A model generated the notes under the pieces. The model did not search any database. It had not been told where the DNA came from and saw only the letters and a program-made list of their open reading frames with translations. Positions 9,250 to 17,611 of a stretch of DNA of 64,000 nucleotides are shown here, one piece after another; positions within the stretch are counted from its first letter, which is position 1, and each line of letters starts with the position of its first letter. Source of the stretch: Flavobacterium sp. 20NA77.7 (lineage in GTDB: Bacteria > Bacteroidota > Bacteroidia > Flavobacteriales > Flavobacteriaceae); contig NZ_CP133721.1 in the NCBI RefSeq assembly GCF_031326205.1, forward strand, positions 2,046,001 through 2,110,000, in the 5' to 3' direction. The position numbers and the translations under genes were made by a program.

Positions 9250-10011
9250 TTATAAATTCATTGATTTCAAATTCATATCTTGTCTATAACATTTGATATT
9301 TAAATCTTTATTTTTAAAATTATAATTATCAATATTACTAAATTCAATAATCATACCTCCACCATAAATTAAATAAGTTTCATTATTTTTAAATGATTTT
9401 TCTAAATCACTAATATTTCGAAGAATACGTTTTAATGACTTACCTGAATCTTCATTCTCTATTAAAGAATTATTATTCATATTAATTATTTTATAATGTT
9501 TTCTTAATTCATTTTTACTAACAATAAAATCCCATTGTAAAACATTTAAAAAAGTCTCATTATAAATTTTCCAAAAATTCATTTTTTTAAAATTCAATAT
9601 CTTAATCATATTCAAGAATTCTTTTTTAAAAGTTGAATTTACTTTTGGAATTTGTTTTAAAATAGAATCGTTTTTAAAATCCCAATAGTCTCTGTGTATA
9701 GAAGAAAATAAAGGGATTGCGTAATAATGATTTTTTTTATTTTTAAAAACTAAAATTTTATTTTGATCTTCATCACCTTCAAACTCAATTAAATTAATTT
9801 CAATGCTATCATTTTCAATTGAAATTTTCCTCATAGAAACTTCTTTGATATTCTTATTTGAAGAGTACACTAAAGTTGGGAATCTTGATTTAATGTCTTT
9901 AATTGCATCTTTCGAAGTATTAAAATATTCATAATTTTCATTACAACTAAATAAAAATTGGGATAATAAAATTGATAAGACTAAATTAAAAATAGTTTTT
10001 ATTTTGAACAT
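9250..10011 (-). CDS. Lipoprotein of unknown function inside the aromatic operon
   Basis: 253 residues that I do not recognise. It has a lipoprotein signal peptide with lipobox LFSC (Cys23), so it is probably anchored in the envelope. The rest is rich in Asn, Lys, Ile and Phe, with no cysteine cluster or catalytic motif that I can see. Its sequence looks more AT-rich than the flanking enzyme genes, which suggests a different origin. It lies between the FAH hydrolase (37 bp upstream) and the maleate isomerase (54 bp downstream) in the same direction, so it is probably co-transcribed, but nothing ties it to the pathway. It may be a late insertion into the operon. Confidence 0.75.
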   Translation of the reverse strand: MFKIKTIFNLVLSILLSQFLFSCNENYEYFNTSKDAIKDIKSRFPTLVYSSNKNIKEVSMRKISIENDSIEINLIEFEGDEDQNKILVFKNKKNHYYAIPLFSSIHRDYWDFKNDSILKQIPKVNSTFKKEFLNMIKILNFKKMNFWKIYNETFLNVLQWDFIVSKNELRKHYKIINMNNNSLIENEDSGKSLKRILRNISDLEKSFKNNETYLIYGGGMIIEFSNIDNYNFKNKDLNIKCYRQDMNLKSMNL

Positions 10012-10048
10012 ATTGTTGAATTAATTTCTTTTTAACTGAATACTTTTA

Positions 10049-10957
10049 TTATATTTCTTTAATCGTATTCACAATTGTTCCAATGCCTTCCACTGTGGCT
10101 TCTACCACATCTCCGTCATGCATCCATTCTTGTGGGTCACGACCTGCGCCAACACCTGCTGGAGTTCCGGTTGCAATGATGTCGCCTGCTTCTAAGGTAA
10201 ATACGATGCTTAAATCTTCAATCAAATCATTGATATTGAAAAGCATAAATCTGGTATTCGAATTTTGTTTTTCAACGCCATTTACTTTTAACGATAAATT
10301 CAAATTATGTGGATTTTCAATTTCGTCTTTTGTAACCAAATAAGGGCCCATTGGAGCAAACGTATCTTGCCCTTTAGATACAATCCATTGTCCTTCACGA
10401 CGACAATCACGAGCAGAAATATCATTAATTACGGTGTAACCAAACACATAATCCATCGCGTTTTCTTTGGCTACATATTTTCCTTTTTTAGAGATAACAA
10501 CCGCCAATTCACATTCCCAATCCAATTGTGAAGTCAACTTCGTGTTTTTAATGATTTCGGTATTGGTAGCCGTAACCGTTGTCGGTGGTTTTGAAAAGAT
10601 AATTGGTTTTGTTGGAAGTTTTCCAGTTGTATCTAATGTACGAGCACTTTCAGCTACGTGTTCGGTGTAATTTAACCCAATTCCGATAATGTTTTTTCTT
10701 GGTTTTTCGATAGGTGCTAAAATCGTAACTTCGTTCATTTCATAAGCGATTTCTTCGAAGAAATTTTCTGGTGTTTCCGAAATTAATTCGCTTATTTCAG
10801 CAATAATTTCAAATCCCATATCAATTAAATCCAACATATCATTAGGTAATGGAAAATTAGAAATTTCGCCAAAATCTTCCATATCAATAACTTGATTGTT
10901 ATGAATAAAGCCCAAACGTGGCTCGGTATCTTGTGTTTTGTAGGTAAGTAGTTTCAT
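10049..10957 (-). CDS. Fumarylacetoacetate hydrolase family protein, likely maleylpyruvate/maleamylpyruvate hydrolase
   Basis: 302 residues. The FAH domain covers about 85-300, with metal-binding acidic residues in LDWECELAVVI (Glu148, Glu150) and VINDISARD (Asp179), and a substrate-loop Lys in WIVSKGQDTFAPMGP. Members hydrolyse C-C bonds of beta-diketo acids such as fumarylpyruvate, maleylpyruvate or 5-oxopent-3-ene-1,2,5-tricarboxylate. Next to a gentisate-type dioxygenase and a maleate isomerase, the simplest reading is direct hydrolysis of the cis ring-cleavage product to pyruvate and a maleic-type C4 acid. No glutathione-type maleylpyruvate isomerase is present in the operon, which supports direct hydrolysis. 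It starts 72 bp after the dioxygenase gene. The family is certain; the substrate is inferred. Confidence 0.92.
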   Translation of the reverse strand: MKLLTYKTQDTEPRLGFIHNNQVIDMEDFGEISNFPLPNDMLDLIDMGFEIIAEISELISETPENFFEEIAYEMNEVTILAPIEKPRKNIIGIGLNYTEHVAESARTLDTTGKLPTKPIIFSKPPTTVTATNTEIIKNTKLTSQLDWECELAVVISKKGKYVAKENAMDYVFGYTVINDISARDCRREGQWIVSKGQDTFAPMGPYLVTKDEIENPHNLNLSLKVNGVEKQNSNTRFMLFNINDLIEDLSIVFTLEAGDIIATGTPAGVGAGRDPQEWMHDGDVVEATVEGIGTIVNTIKEI

Positions 10958-11029
10958 GTTTTTTTATGTTTCAAATTTGCTAAGTTACAATGTAGCAAAG
11001 TATTTTATAGATTTTTGAATTTGATATTG

Positions 11030-12142
11030 TTATTGAACTTGTTGATGTCCATTATTTTCTTCCAATTCTCTTGATTGAAAAAGCCCTAAACTTTCAATTA
11101 CAGGTAAATCGTTGAATTGAAATAAGCAAGCATCTTCAGTTTCGGATAAATTGTGGTGTTCGTGCCAAGCCCAACTCGGAACACAGAAAATATCTCTTTC
11201 CTTCCAATCGAAACGTTGGCCATTGATAATAGAAAATCCTTTTCCTTTCGCACATTGATATACGAACGAACCCGTATGCTTGTGTGCTTTTCCTTTGAAA
11301 CCTGCTGGTAATAATTGCATCGCGGCTCCCATAGCTTGCATCACATGTCCGCCTGTTAACGGATTAGAATATTGCATAAAAATGCCATCAAACGGATTAA
11401 CATCATTTACTTTTTGAGCCTCTAATAAAGCAGGATATACATTTTTCCAAGAATATTTGAATAAGGGCGAATAGGGTTTGTCCCACGTTTTGTCAGCTGG
11501 AATTAATCCGGCACAACCGTATGTTATTGGTGAATAATTTAGGGGTTTTACTAAAGGCTGTTTACCATCATAAACCGCGTAATCATTAGCTTCCAATGCG
11601 TTTACCAACGGAATATCCAATCCATCTTGCCAAATACACGTTTTTCCGCCTTCTTCCACACCGTGTTCGTGCCAAGTGGAATTTGGGGTGATGACAAAAT
11701 CATTCACTTCCAACATAATTTTATTACCATCTACAACGGTATAGCCTTTTTCGCCTTCCATAATGAAGCGTAATGCCGATGCCTTATGACGGTGCGCCGA
11801 AGTGCTTTCGCCTGGACGCGTAACTTGAATTCCAGTGTACAACCAACCCACGGCTGCTGAAACATCTTTACGTTTGTCGTTTACCAAATAAACCACACGA
11901 CGACCTGCTTGTTCTGGTGTTACTAATTCGGATGATTTTAAAACTAAATCGCGTAAATCATCATATTTCCATAGCATTGGAACAGATGACGAACGCGGTT
12001 CCCAAGGTTCGATGTCATTGGCTACTGTCCATAAAGCGCCTGCGCCTAAAGCTTCAAGTTCTTTGTAATAGGCAACTAATTCGGGTGAATCTTGTACTCT
12101 TGCACGACCGATTTGGTCATCTGAAAAGTTATTTTCTTCCAT
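11030..12142 (-). CDS. Gentisate 1,2-dioxygenase-type bicupin ring-cleavage dioxygenase
   Basis: 370 residues with two cupin domains. The first has iron-ligand motif AHRHKASALRFIMEG (His117, His119) and WHEH (His158/160). The second keeps AHKHTGSFVY (His287, His289) and WHEH (327-330), so both halves may bind metal. The arrangement and the RHKASALRFIMEG signature match gentisate and 1-hydroxy-2-naphthoate dioxygenases. These enzymes cleave the ring between the carboxyl carbon and the neighbouring hydroxyl or amino carbon. In this operon the substrate should be gentisate (from salicylate) or 5-hydroxyanthranilate (from anthranilate). It sits 50 bp after the nitrilase-type gene and 72 bp before the FAH hydrolase. 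The fold and reaction type are well supported; the exact substrate is not. Confidence 0.9.
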   Translation of the reverse strand: MEENNFSDDQIGRARVQDSPELVAYYKELEALGAGALWTVANDIEPWEPRSSSVPMLWKYDDLRDLVLKSSELVTPEQAGRRVVYLVNDKRKDVSAAVGWLYTGIQVTRPGESTSAHRHKASALRFIMEGEKGYTVVDGNKIMLEVNDFVITPNSTWHEHGVEEGGKTCIWQDGLDIPLVNALEANDYAVYDGKQPLVKPLNYSPITYGCAGLIPADKTWDKPYSPLFKYSWKNVYPALLEAQKVNDVNPFDGIFMQYSNPLTGGHVMQAMGAAMQLLPAGFKGKAHKHTGSFVYQCAKGKGFSIINGQRFDWKERDIFCVPSWAWHEHHNLSETEDACLFQFNDLPVIESLGLFQSRELEENNGHQQVQ

Positions 12143-12192
12143 TTTGTTTTTTATTTAAATTGATGACTTCGAGTACCTCAGTCAACAATTAT

Positions 12193-13173
12193 TTATCTCT
12201 TATTAAAGTCTTCGTGATTATCAATAAATTTAATATTCCGGGTGGGAGCGGTATTTACTCGTAAATCGAAAATATCAAATCGGTTGTAATGTCCTAAAAT
12301 ATCGTGCATTTGTTTCGGTTGAATGCACTTTTCTAAGTCAATTTCAGCATATACTATTCCTTCTTCATCAATTAAAGGTGTACCGATTACTGCTCCGTTA
12401 GGACCAATAAATCCAGAGAATGCTGAACTTTTTCTATCTAATAATTCATCTACATTCGGCACATCGGCACGTAAGACGTCTTTGATTTCTTGAGAAACCG
12501 TTGAGCACGAAACAATCGTAAATAATTTTCCTTCAAAAGAATGCGCAGCGGCACGAATTTTAATCGCTTCAGCCATATCATAATCGGGTGGCGCTACGGG
12601 TAACGAAATATAATTGGCAATATGTATCAATTCGCCTTGCGAAAGTAGTGTAAAACGTGCCAAAGTATTGGTGTTTTCGCCACACGCCAAAGTTCCGATT
12701 GGACCTATTTCGGTATCATATACTTTCAACGAAGAACCATCACCAGAAGTCCAAGTCAGTTTTTCTGCCCAAGTTGGCACTAACTTTCTATGTTTTCCGA
12801 TGATAACGCCTTTATTATCAATGATTAAATTGGTATTGTAAATTTCGCCATAGCTTTTGCCTCGTTCGTTGATTCCCATCACGATATGCATATCATTTTC
12901 TTTAGCAGCCAGGCATAATTTCTTGATTTCAGGTCCAGAAATATCCACCGAATTTTTATATAATTCTTCGTACCACTTGCTTCCTTGAACAGGCGTCATA
13001 ATCCAATTCCAATAGGGATATCCCGAAATGAATACTTCAGGAAAAGCAATTAATTTTGCCTGATTGTTTGCTGCTTCTTTAATAAAAGAAATGGCTTTAT
13101 CTACCGTTTTTTCTACATTTAGAAATACTGGTGACGTTTGAACGGTAGCTGCTTTAAATTTTTTGAATTCCAT
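12193..13173 (-). CDS. Nitrilase-superfamily C-N hydrolase
   Basis: 326 residues. The catalytic triad is visible: Glu46 in FPEVFISGYPYW, Lys130 in GKHRKLVPT and Cys164 in LACGENTNTLARF. The C-terminus has GHYNRFDIFDLRVN, similar to the GHYxRPD end of branch-1 (true) nitrilases. So the enzyme either hydrolyses a nitrile to an acid plus ammonia, or works as an amidase with the same triad. It sits 50 bp upstream of the ring-cleavage dioxygenase and 61 bp downstream of the thioesterase. If the operon degrades anthranilate, ring cleavage leaves an amide (a maleamic acid) and this enzyme could deaminate it. If it degrades salicylate, the enzyme may feed in an aromatic nitrile. The class is clear and the substrate is open. 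Confidence 0.88.
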   Translation of the reverse strand: MEFKKFKAATVQTSPVFLNVEKTVDKAISFIKEAANNQAKLIAFPEVFISGYPYWNWIMTPVQGSKWYEELYKNSVDISGPEIKKLCLAAKENDMHIVMGINERGKSYGEIYNTNLIIDNKGVIIGKHRKLVPTWAEKLTWTSGDGSSLKVYDTEIGPIGTLACGENTNTLARFTLLSQGELIHIANYISLPVAPPDYDMAEAIKIRAAAHSFEGKLFTIVSCSTVSQEIKDVLRADVPNVDELLDRKSSAFSGFIGPNGAVIGTPLIDEEGIVYAEIDLEKCIQPKQMHDILGHYNRFDIFDLRVNTAPTRNIKFIDNHEDFNKR

Positions 13174-13180
13174 AGTTATT

Positions 13181-13256
13181 TAATTACGAATTGAAAATTA
13201 CTAATTATGAATTGAAATGAGACTAAATCGTAATTCATAATTGGTAATTCATAATT
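13181..13256. repeat. AT-rich inverted and direct repeats, partly inside the 3' end of the thioesterase gene
   Basis: AATTATGAATT at 13203-13213 is inverted as AATTCATAATT at 13232-13242 and again at 13246-13256. The variant AATTACGAATT lies just upstream. The first pair can form an 11-bp hairpin with an 18-nt loop. The stop and last codons of the thioesterase (MNYQL) are made of this repeat. Confidence 0.65.
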
Positions 13257-13651
13257 TTATTCTTCATTTCTTCTGAAAAAGGTTCGGCTTTGATGCCGTT
13301 TCTTTCTGGGTTGAACGCTACATTTACTAAGGTAACTTCTCCTTCTAAAACTATAGTATTGCTTTCGTTTTCAAACTCAAATCCACAAATTATTGAAGAG
13401 TTTTTTAACTCTTTTACCCAAAGTTTTTTAGTTAAGATCTCACCCAAACGTGCAGCGTTTTTGAATTGAATTTTTAAATCAACTGTTGGAATACCGTTTG
13501 TTTCGTGCATTTTTGAAAAAGGTCGATCTAAGGCTTCTTCAAACCAATCTTCCACTAAACCGTTGAGCATTTCTAAAAATCTCGGATAGAAAACTATTCC
13601 GGCATAATCTATATGTTGAAAACGAACTTTTTCTTGTTTTATAAATTGCAT
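13235..13651 (-). CDS. 4-hydroxybenzoyl-CoA thioesterase-type (hot-dog fold) acyl-CoA thioesterase
   Basis: 138 residues, standard for the 4HBT family. The motif FQHIDYAGIVFYPRF contains the conserved Asp (Asp15) and the Y.GIV.Y.R.. pattern of 4HBT/YbgC thioesterases. It would release CoA from the hydroxylated aroyl-CoA so that the free acid can go to the dioxygenase. It follows the CoA ligase by 41 bp. Its last residues (MNYQL) are encoded by AT-rich spacer repeats, so the original C-terminus may have been altered; the hot-dog core looks complete. Confidence 0.9.
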   Translation of the reverse strand: MQFIKQEKVRFQHIDYAGIVFYPRFLEMLNGLVEDWFEEALDRPFSKMHETNGIPTVDLKIQFKNAARLGEILTKKLWVKELKNSSIICGFEFENESNTIVLEGEVTLVNVAFNPERNGIKAEPFSEEMKNKIMNYQL

Positions 13652-13692
13652 ATTTCTGTTATTTTAAACACTAATTACAAAATTAGTACTAA

Positions 13693-15273
13693 TTATTTTA
13701 ACTTAAATCGTTGAATTTTTCCTGTTTCAGTTTTTGGCAAACTTGTAACAAAGTTAATTACTCTTGGATATTTATACGGCGCTGCTGTGCTTTTAAACCA
13801 ATTTTGAATCTGAATTTTTAATGCTTCATCTGCCATTTCTTGTTCTTTTAAAACAATATGCGCACAAACCAACATCCCTCGTTCTTCATCGGGTAAACCC
13901 ACAACGGCACATTCTAAAATAGCTTTATGTGTTAAAAGTACGGATTCTACTTCAATTGCCGCTATATTATATCCTGAAGAAATAATCATATCATCGCCAC
14001 GAGCCACAAAATGAAAATACCCTTCTTCATCTTGTCGGAAAATATCACCTGTAATGTTCCAGCCATTTTCAACGTATTCGCGTTGTTTTTCTTCTCGATT
14101 CAAATATTTACAACCTGTAATTCCTCGAACCGCCAATCTTCCAGCTTCATTTCTTGGTAATTCGTTGCCTTGTTGGTCAATAATTTTAGCTTCGTAACCT
14201 GTGATTGCCTTTCCTGTGGCACCAGGTTTCATATTCTCTTCATTGGATGAAATAAAAATATGCAACATTTCAGTAGCGCCAATTCCATCAATAATTTTTA
14301 GTCCTGTAGTATCGTACCAATCTTGCCAAACTTTCAACGGTAACGTTTCACCTGCAGAAACGCATTTTCGTAAACTCGAAATATCGTACTCTTGAATTTT
14401 AGTGGTAATCATTCGCCAAGCAGTTGGAGCTGTGAAACAAATCGTAATTTTATAATCTTGAATGGCTTGTAACAACACGTCTGGACTTGGTTTTTCAATT
14501 AAAAAAGTGGAAGCACCAAAGTACATCGGAAACAACACCAAACCACCTAAGCCAAAAGTAAAACCAATTGGCGGACTTCCAATAAATATATCATTTTCAG
14601 TAGGTTGCAACGAATAATTTGGAAATGCTTCACAAATATTTAGAATATCTTTATGATAATGCGCCGTCATTTTTGGTAAACCTGTGGTACCTGAAGTAAA
14701 TCCAATTAAAGCTACATCATTTGAATTTGAAGGATAATTGTCAAATATTTTAGGTTTACTTTCTATTAACTTTTCTAAATCAGAATTTCTGTAAAAACAT
14801 ATGTGTTTTAGAAAATCAGAAGTTATTAAATTCATTTCTTCGGCTAAATCGCTATCACAAAAGGCGTGAGAAATTTCAGCACAATCAATAATAGTGGTTA
14901 TTTCTTTAGCACGTAATAATGGCATGGTTGCTACGACAATTCCGCCTGCTTTTAAAACCGCAAACCAACAAGCTACCATCATTGGGTTATTCGCCGAACG
15001 CAACAACACTCGATTTCCCGATTGTAAACCTAAATCTTCGACTAAAACATGTGCAATTTGATTGGCTTTTTCATACAAATCTTGATACGTCCAAGTTTCC
15101 TCAAAGGTTCGAATACAAACAGCATTTCCTCTACCTTCTTTGATGTGATTGCCAAGTAATTTTTCTACGCAATTCAATAGTTCAGGTTGTTGGAATTGCG
15201 GTAAATCCAAAAAGGTATATTCTGGTTGTAATTCCAGTTTAGGTAAATTTATTTGAGCAAAATTATCCTTCAT
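13693..15273 (-). CDS. Benzoate-CoA ligase family AMP-forming ligase, probably for anthranilate or salicylate
   Basis: 526 residues of the ANL superfamily. The ATP/AMP-binding loop is FTSGTTGLPK (192-201). GIGATEML is the A5 motif, GWNITGDIF the A7 region, and RGDDMIISSGYNIAAIEVE the hinge. The catalytic lysine near the C-terminus is Lys519 in TETGKIQRFKL. The length and motifs fit benzoate and 2-aminobenzoate CoA ligases. It would activate the aromatic acid with ATP and CoA in the cytoplasm, the first committed step. Its ATG starts only 6 bp after the monooxygenase stop, so the two are tightly coupled. Substrate choice between anthranilate, salicylate and benzoate cannot be read from sequence by eye. 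Confidence 0.92.
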   Translation of the reverse strand: MKDNFAQINLPKLELQPEYTFLDLPQFQQPELLNCVEKLLGNHIKEGRGNAVCIRTFEETWTYQDLYEKANQIAHVLVEDLGLQSGNRVLLRSANNPMMVACWFAVLKAGGIVVATMPLLRAKEITTIIDCAEISHAFCDSDLAEEMNLITSDFLKHICFYRNSDLEKLIESKPKIFDNYPSNSNDVALIGFTSGTTGLPKMTAHYHKDILNICEAFPNYSLQPTENDIFIGSPPIGFTFGLGGLVLFPMYFGASTFLIEKPSPDVLLQAIQDYKITICFTAPTAWRMITTKIQEYDISSLRKCVSAGETLPLKVWQDWYDTTGLKIIDGIGATEMLHIFISSNEENMKPGATGKAITGYEAKIIDQQGNELPRNEAGRLAVRGITGCKYLNREEKQREYVENGWNITGDIFRQDEEGYFHFVARGDDMIISSGYNIAAIEVESVLLTHKAILECAVVGLPDEERGMLVCAHIVLKEQEMADEALKIQIQNWFKSTAAPYKYPRVINFVTSLPKTETGKIQRFKLK

Positions 15274-15279
15274 TATTTA

Positions 15280-17571
15280 TTACTTCTTATTACTTTTCGG
15301 TTTCAATGCTTTTTTCATGCCTTCCATTTGTTTTCGCTCTGAAGCTTTTAATGGATACAAATGTGAAATGCCCATTTTATAGGAATTTGGAATATCTGTT
15401 GCGCGAAATTGTTCGTACGCTTGCGCATTTCGTACAAAATTAGCATCCAATAATAAAGGTCTTCCAAGTGCTACTAAATCGGCTCTTCCGTTTAAAATAA
15501 TCGTATTAATTTGGTCTATATCTTGAATGTAACCAGCTGTTATTGTTGGAATATGAACCGTATTTCGAACTGCATCTGAGAAAGGCGTTTGCCACATTCT
15601 GCCGGTTTGTGGTTTTTGATGTGACACGGTGTTACCTGTAGAAACATTGATGATATCAGCACCTGCTTTTTTAAACGCTTCTGAAATTACCAAAACATCT
15701 TGCTCTGAAATTCCGTTTTCAGCCCAATCGGTTGCAGATATACGAACAGAAATTGGCTTTTCTTTTGGAAATACTTCTCGAATGGCTGTAAAAACTTCTA
15801 TTGGATATTTTAATCGCTTTTCAACGCTTCCACCAAACTCATCGGTGCGAATATTAGTCAATGGAGATAAGAAAGAGGCCAATAAAAATCCGTGATGCGC
15901 TTGTAATTCAATCATATCAAAACCAGCTTCGTTAGCATTTTTAGCAGCTTTTACAAATTGATTTTTAACCAATTGCATATCTTCCAACGTCATTTCTTTT
16001 GGACAATCCGAATTTTCATTAAACGGAATAGCAGAAGCCGAAAGCAACTCCCATTTATTACCCTGAAATTGGTCTTCCCAAGGAATTTTTGAACAGCCTT
16101 TTCTTCCTGAATGCCCCAATTGAATTCCGATTTTGGTTTGGGTATATTGGTGAATAAAATCAGTAATTCGTTTCCAAGCGTTTACTTGATTTTCGGTGTA
16201 AATTCCAGCGCATCCTTCAGTAATTCTTCCAGTATCAGAAACAGCGGTCATTTCGGTAAAAATTAATCCTAAACCACCTACAGCTCTAGATGTATAATGC
16301 TGAAAATGCCAATCATTTACCAATCCGTTTTCGGCTACATATTGCCCCATTGACGACATTACAATACGATTTTGTAATTCTAAATTTCGTAATTTGAAAG
16401 TCGTAAAGGCAGGAGATTCTGAAACAAGTTCAGAATGACAATTATCGGTAAATTCATTTAAAACCTTATCTGTAAATGAACTATCTCTTAAGCGTAAGTT
16501 TTCATACGTTACTTTTTTAGAACGCGTCATACAACCAAAAGCAAATTGCTGAAATGTATGTTGCATGTGACGATCCATATTTTCAAACCAATCCAATGAA
16601 ACGATGGCGGCATACTGAATCATTTCAACCGTATTTCTTCGGGTTTTATCGTACTGTGCAAAAGCGGCTTGAACATTAGTTGGATGAGCAATAACCGCAT
16701 CTGATAATCCAATAGCACTATCCATCGCTAATTTTGTTCCTGAACCAATAGAATAATGGGCTGTAGCTTTGGCATCACCTAATAAAACAATGTTATTATG
16801 GTACCAATTTTCATTCGTTACATGCGGAAACTGGCGCCAGTGTGATTTATTTGAAATTAGTGGGTGACCATCTAATTCATCTTTGAAGATTTCGGCAATT
16901 TTTGCCATCGTATCGGCTTCATTGGTTACTTCAAAACCGTGTTTTTGCCAAGTTTCATCGCTACATTCAAAAATCCAAGTACTCATACCTTCTTCGTATT
17001 GATACGAATGCGCCACAATGGTTCCATGAGGCGTACTTCTGAAAAAATAAGTAAAAGCATCTAACGGTTTTGTAGAACCTAACCATACAAATCGGTTTTT
17101 CTTTAACTCGATTTTTGTTCCAAATTCTTGTTGATATTGTGTACGAATAGCACTTCCAATTCCGTCTGTTGCCAGAATAATATCAGAGTCTGCAAATTGA
17201 GACAAATCCTCTACGTTTTGTTCGAAATGCAAGTTTACACCTTCTTCCACACAACGTTGTTGAAGTAATTGCAAAAGGGTTTTTCTTGAACAACCGCAAA
17301 AACCATTTCCTGCAATAGTTACGGATTCGCCATCTCTCGCAATTATAATATCATCCCAGTAGGCAAATTTACTTCGTATTAATTCATACGATTTCATATC
17401 GCGTTTTAGAAATTCGCCCAAGGTTTCATCTGAAAACACTACACCGAAACCAAAACTATCATCGGGCTTATTACGTTCGTAAATGTCAATTTGGCAATGC
17501 GGCATTGCTTTCTTGGTTAATATCGAAAAGTAAAGTCCGCCTGGACCACCACCTATAACTGTTATTTTCAT
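15280..17571 (-). CDS. Aroyl-CoA monooxygenase fused to an Old Yellow Enzyme-type domain (2-aminobenzoyl-CoA / salicylyl-CoA 5-hydroxylase family)
   Basis: 763 residues in two domains. Residues 1-375 are an FAD monooxygenase (GGGPGGLYF at the start; GDAKATAHYSIGSGTKLAMD as the second FAD motif). Residues about 390-740 are an FMN Old Yellow Enzyme-like barrel (QLGHSGRKG, FLSPLTNIRTDEFGGS). This fusion is known from 2-aminobenzoyl-CoA monooxygenase/reductase and from proteins annotated as salicylyl-CoA 5-hydroxylase. In the OYE half the usual HxAHGY is Q557-A-H-H-G-F562, so the first catalytic His and the Tyr proton donor are replaced. The linker at about 378-386 reads CHSELVSES, which is a translated palindromic repeat. 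It lies 6 bp before the ligase. 5-Hydroxylation of an aroyl-CoA is likely; ring reduction is doubtful. Confidence 0.93.
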   Translation of the reverse strand: MKITVIGGGPGGLYFSILTKKAMPHCQIDIYERNKPDDSFGFGVVFSDETLGEFLKRDMKSYELIRSKFAYWDDIIIARDGESVTIAGNGFCGCSRKTLLQLLQQRCVEEGVNLHFEQNVEDLSQFADSDIILATDGIGSAIRTQYQQEFGTKIELKKNRFVWLGSTKPLDAFTYFFRSTPHGTIVAHSYQYEEGMSTWIFECSDETWQKHGFEVTNEADTMAKIAEIFKDELDGHPLISNKSHWRQFPHVTNENWYHNNIVLLGDAKATAHYSIGSGTKLAMDSAIGLSDAVIAHPTNVQAAFAQYDKTRRNTVEMIQYAAIVSLDWFENMDRHMQHTFQQFAFGCMTRSKKVTYENLRLRDSSFTDKVLNEFTDNCHSELVSESPAFTTFKLRNLELQNRIVMSSMGQYVAENGLVNDWHFQHYTSRAVGGLGLIFTEMTAVSDTGRITEGCAGIYTENQVNAWKRITDFIHQYTQTKIGIQLGHSGRKGCSKIPWEDQFQGNKWELLSASAIPFNENSDCPKEMTLEDMQLVKNQFVKAAKNANEAGFDMIELQAHHGFLLASFLSPLTNIRTDEFGGSVEKRLKYPIEVFTAIREVFPKEKPISVRISATDWAENGISEQDVLVISEAFKKAGADIINVSTGNTVSHQKPQTGRMWQTPFSDAVRNTVHIPTITAGYIQDIDQINTIILNGRADLVALGRPLLLDANFVRNAQAYEQFRATDIPNSYKMGISHLYPLKASERKQMEGMKKALKPKSNKK
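16414..16440. repeat. In-frame palindromic repeat encoding CHSELVSES
   Basis: ATTCTGAA (16416-16423), a 5-nt loop and TTCAGAAT (16429-16436) form a perfect palindrome. Translated on the minus strand it gives the peptide CHSELVSES, which I recognise as a frequent product of a dispersed palindromic element in Bacteroidota genomes. Here it sits in the linker between the two enzyme domains and keeps the frame open. Confidence 0.7.
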
Positions 17572-17576
17572 ATTTT

Positions 17577-17611
17577 AATGGATAATTAACAATGGATAAT
17601 TGATAATTAAA
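17577..17611. repeat. Direct repeat AATGGATAATT in an operon spacer
   Basis: AATGGATAATT occurs at 17577-17587 and 17591-17601, followed by a further GATAATT at 17602. It fills most of the 40-bp spacer between the flavin-reductase-like gene and the monooxygenase. Confidence 0.55.
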
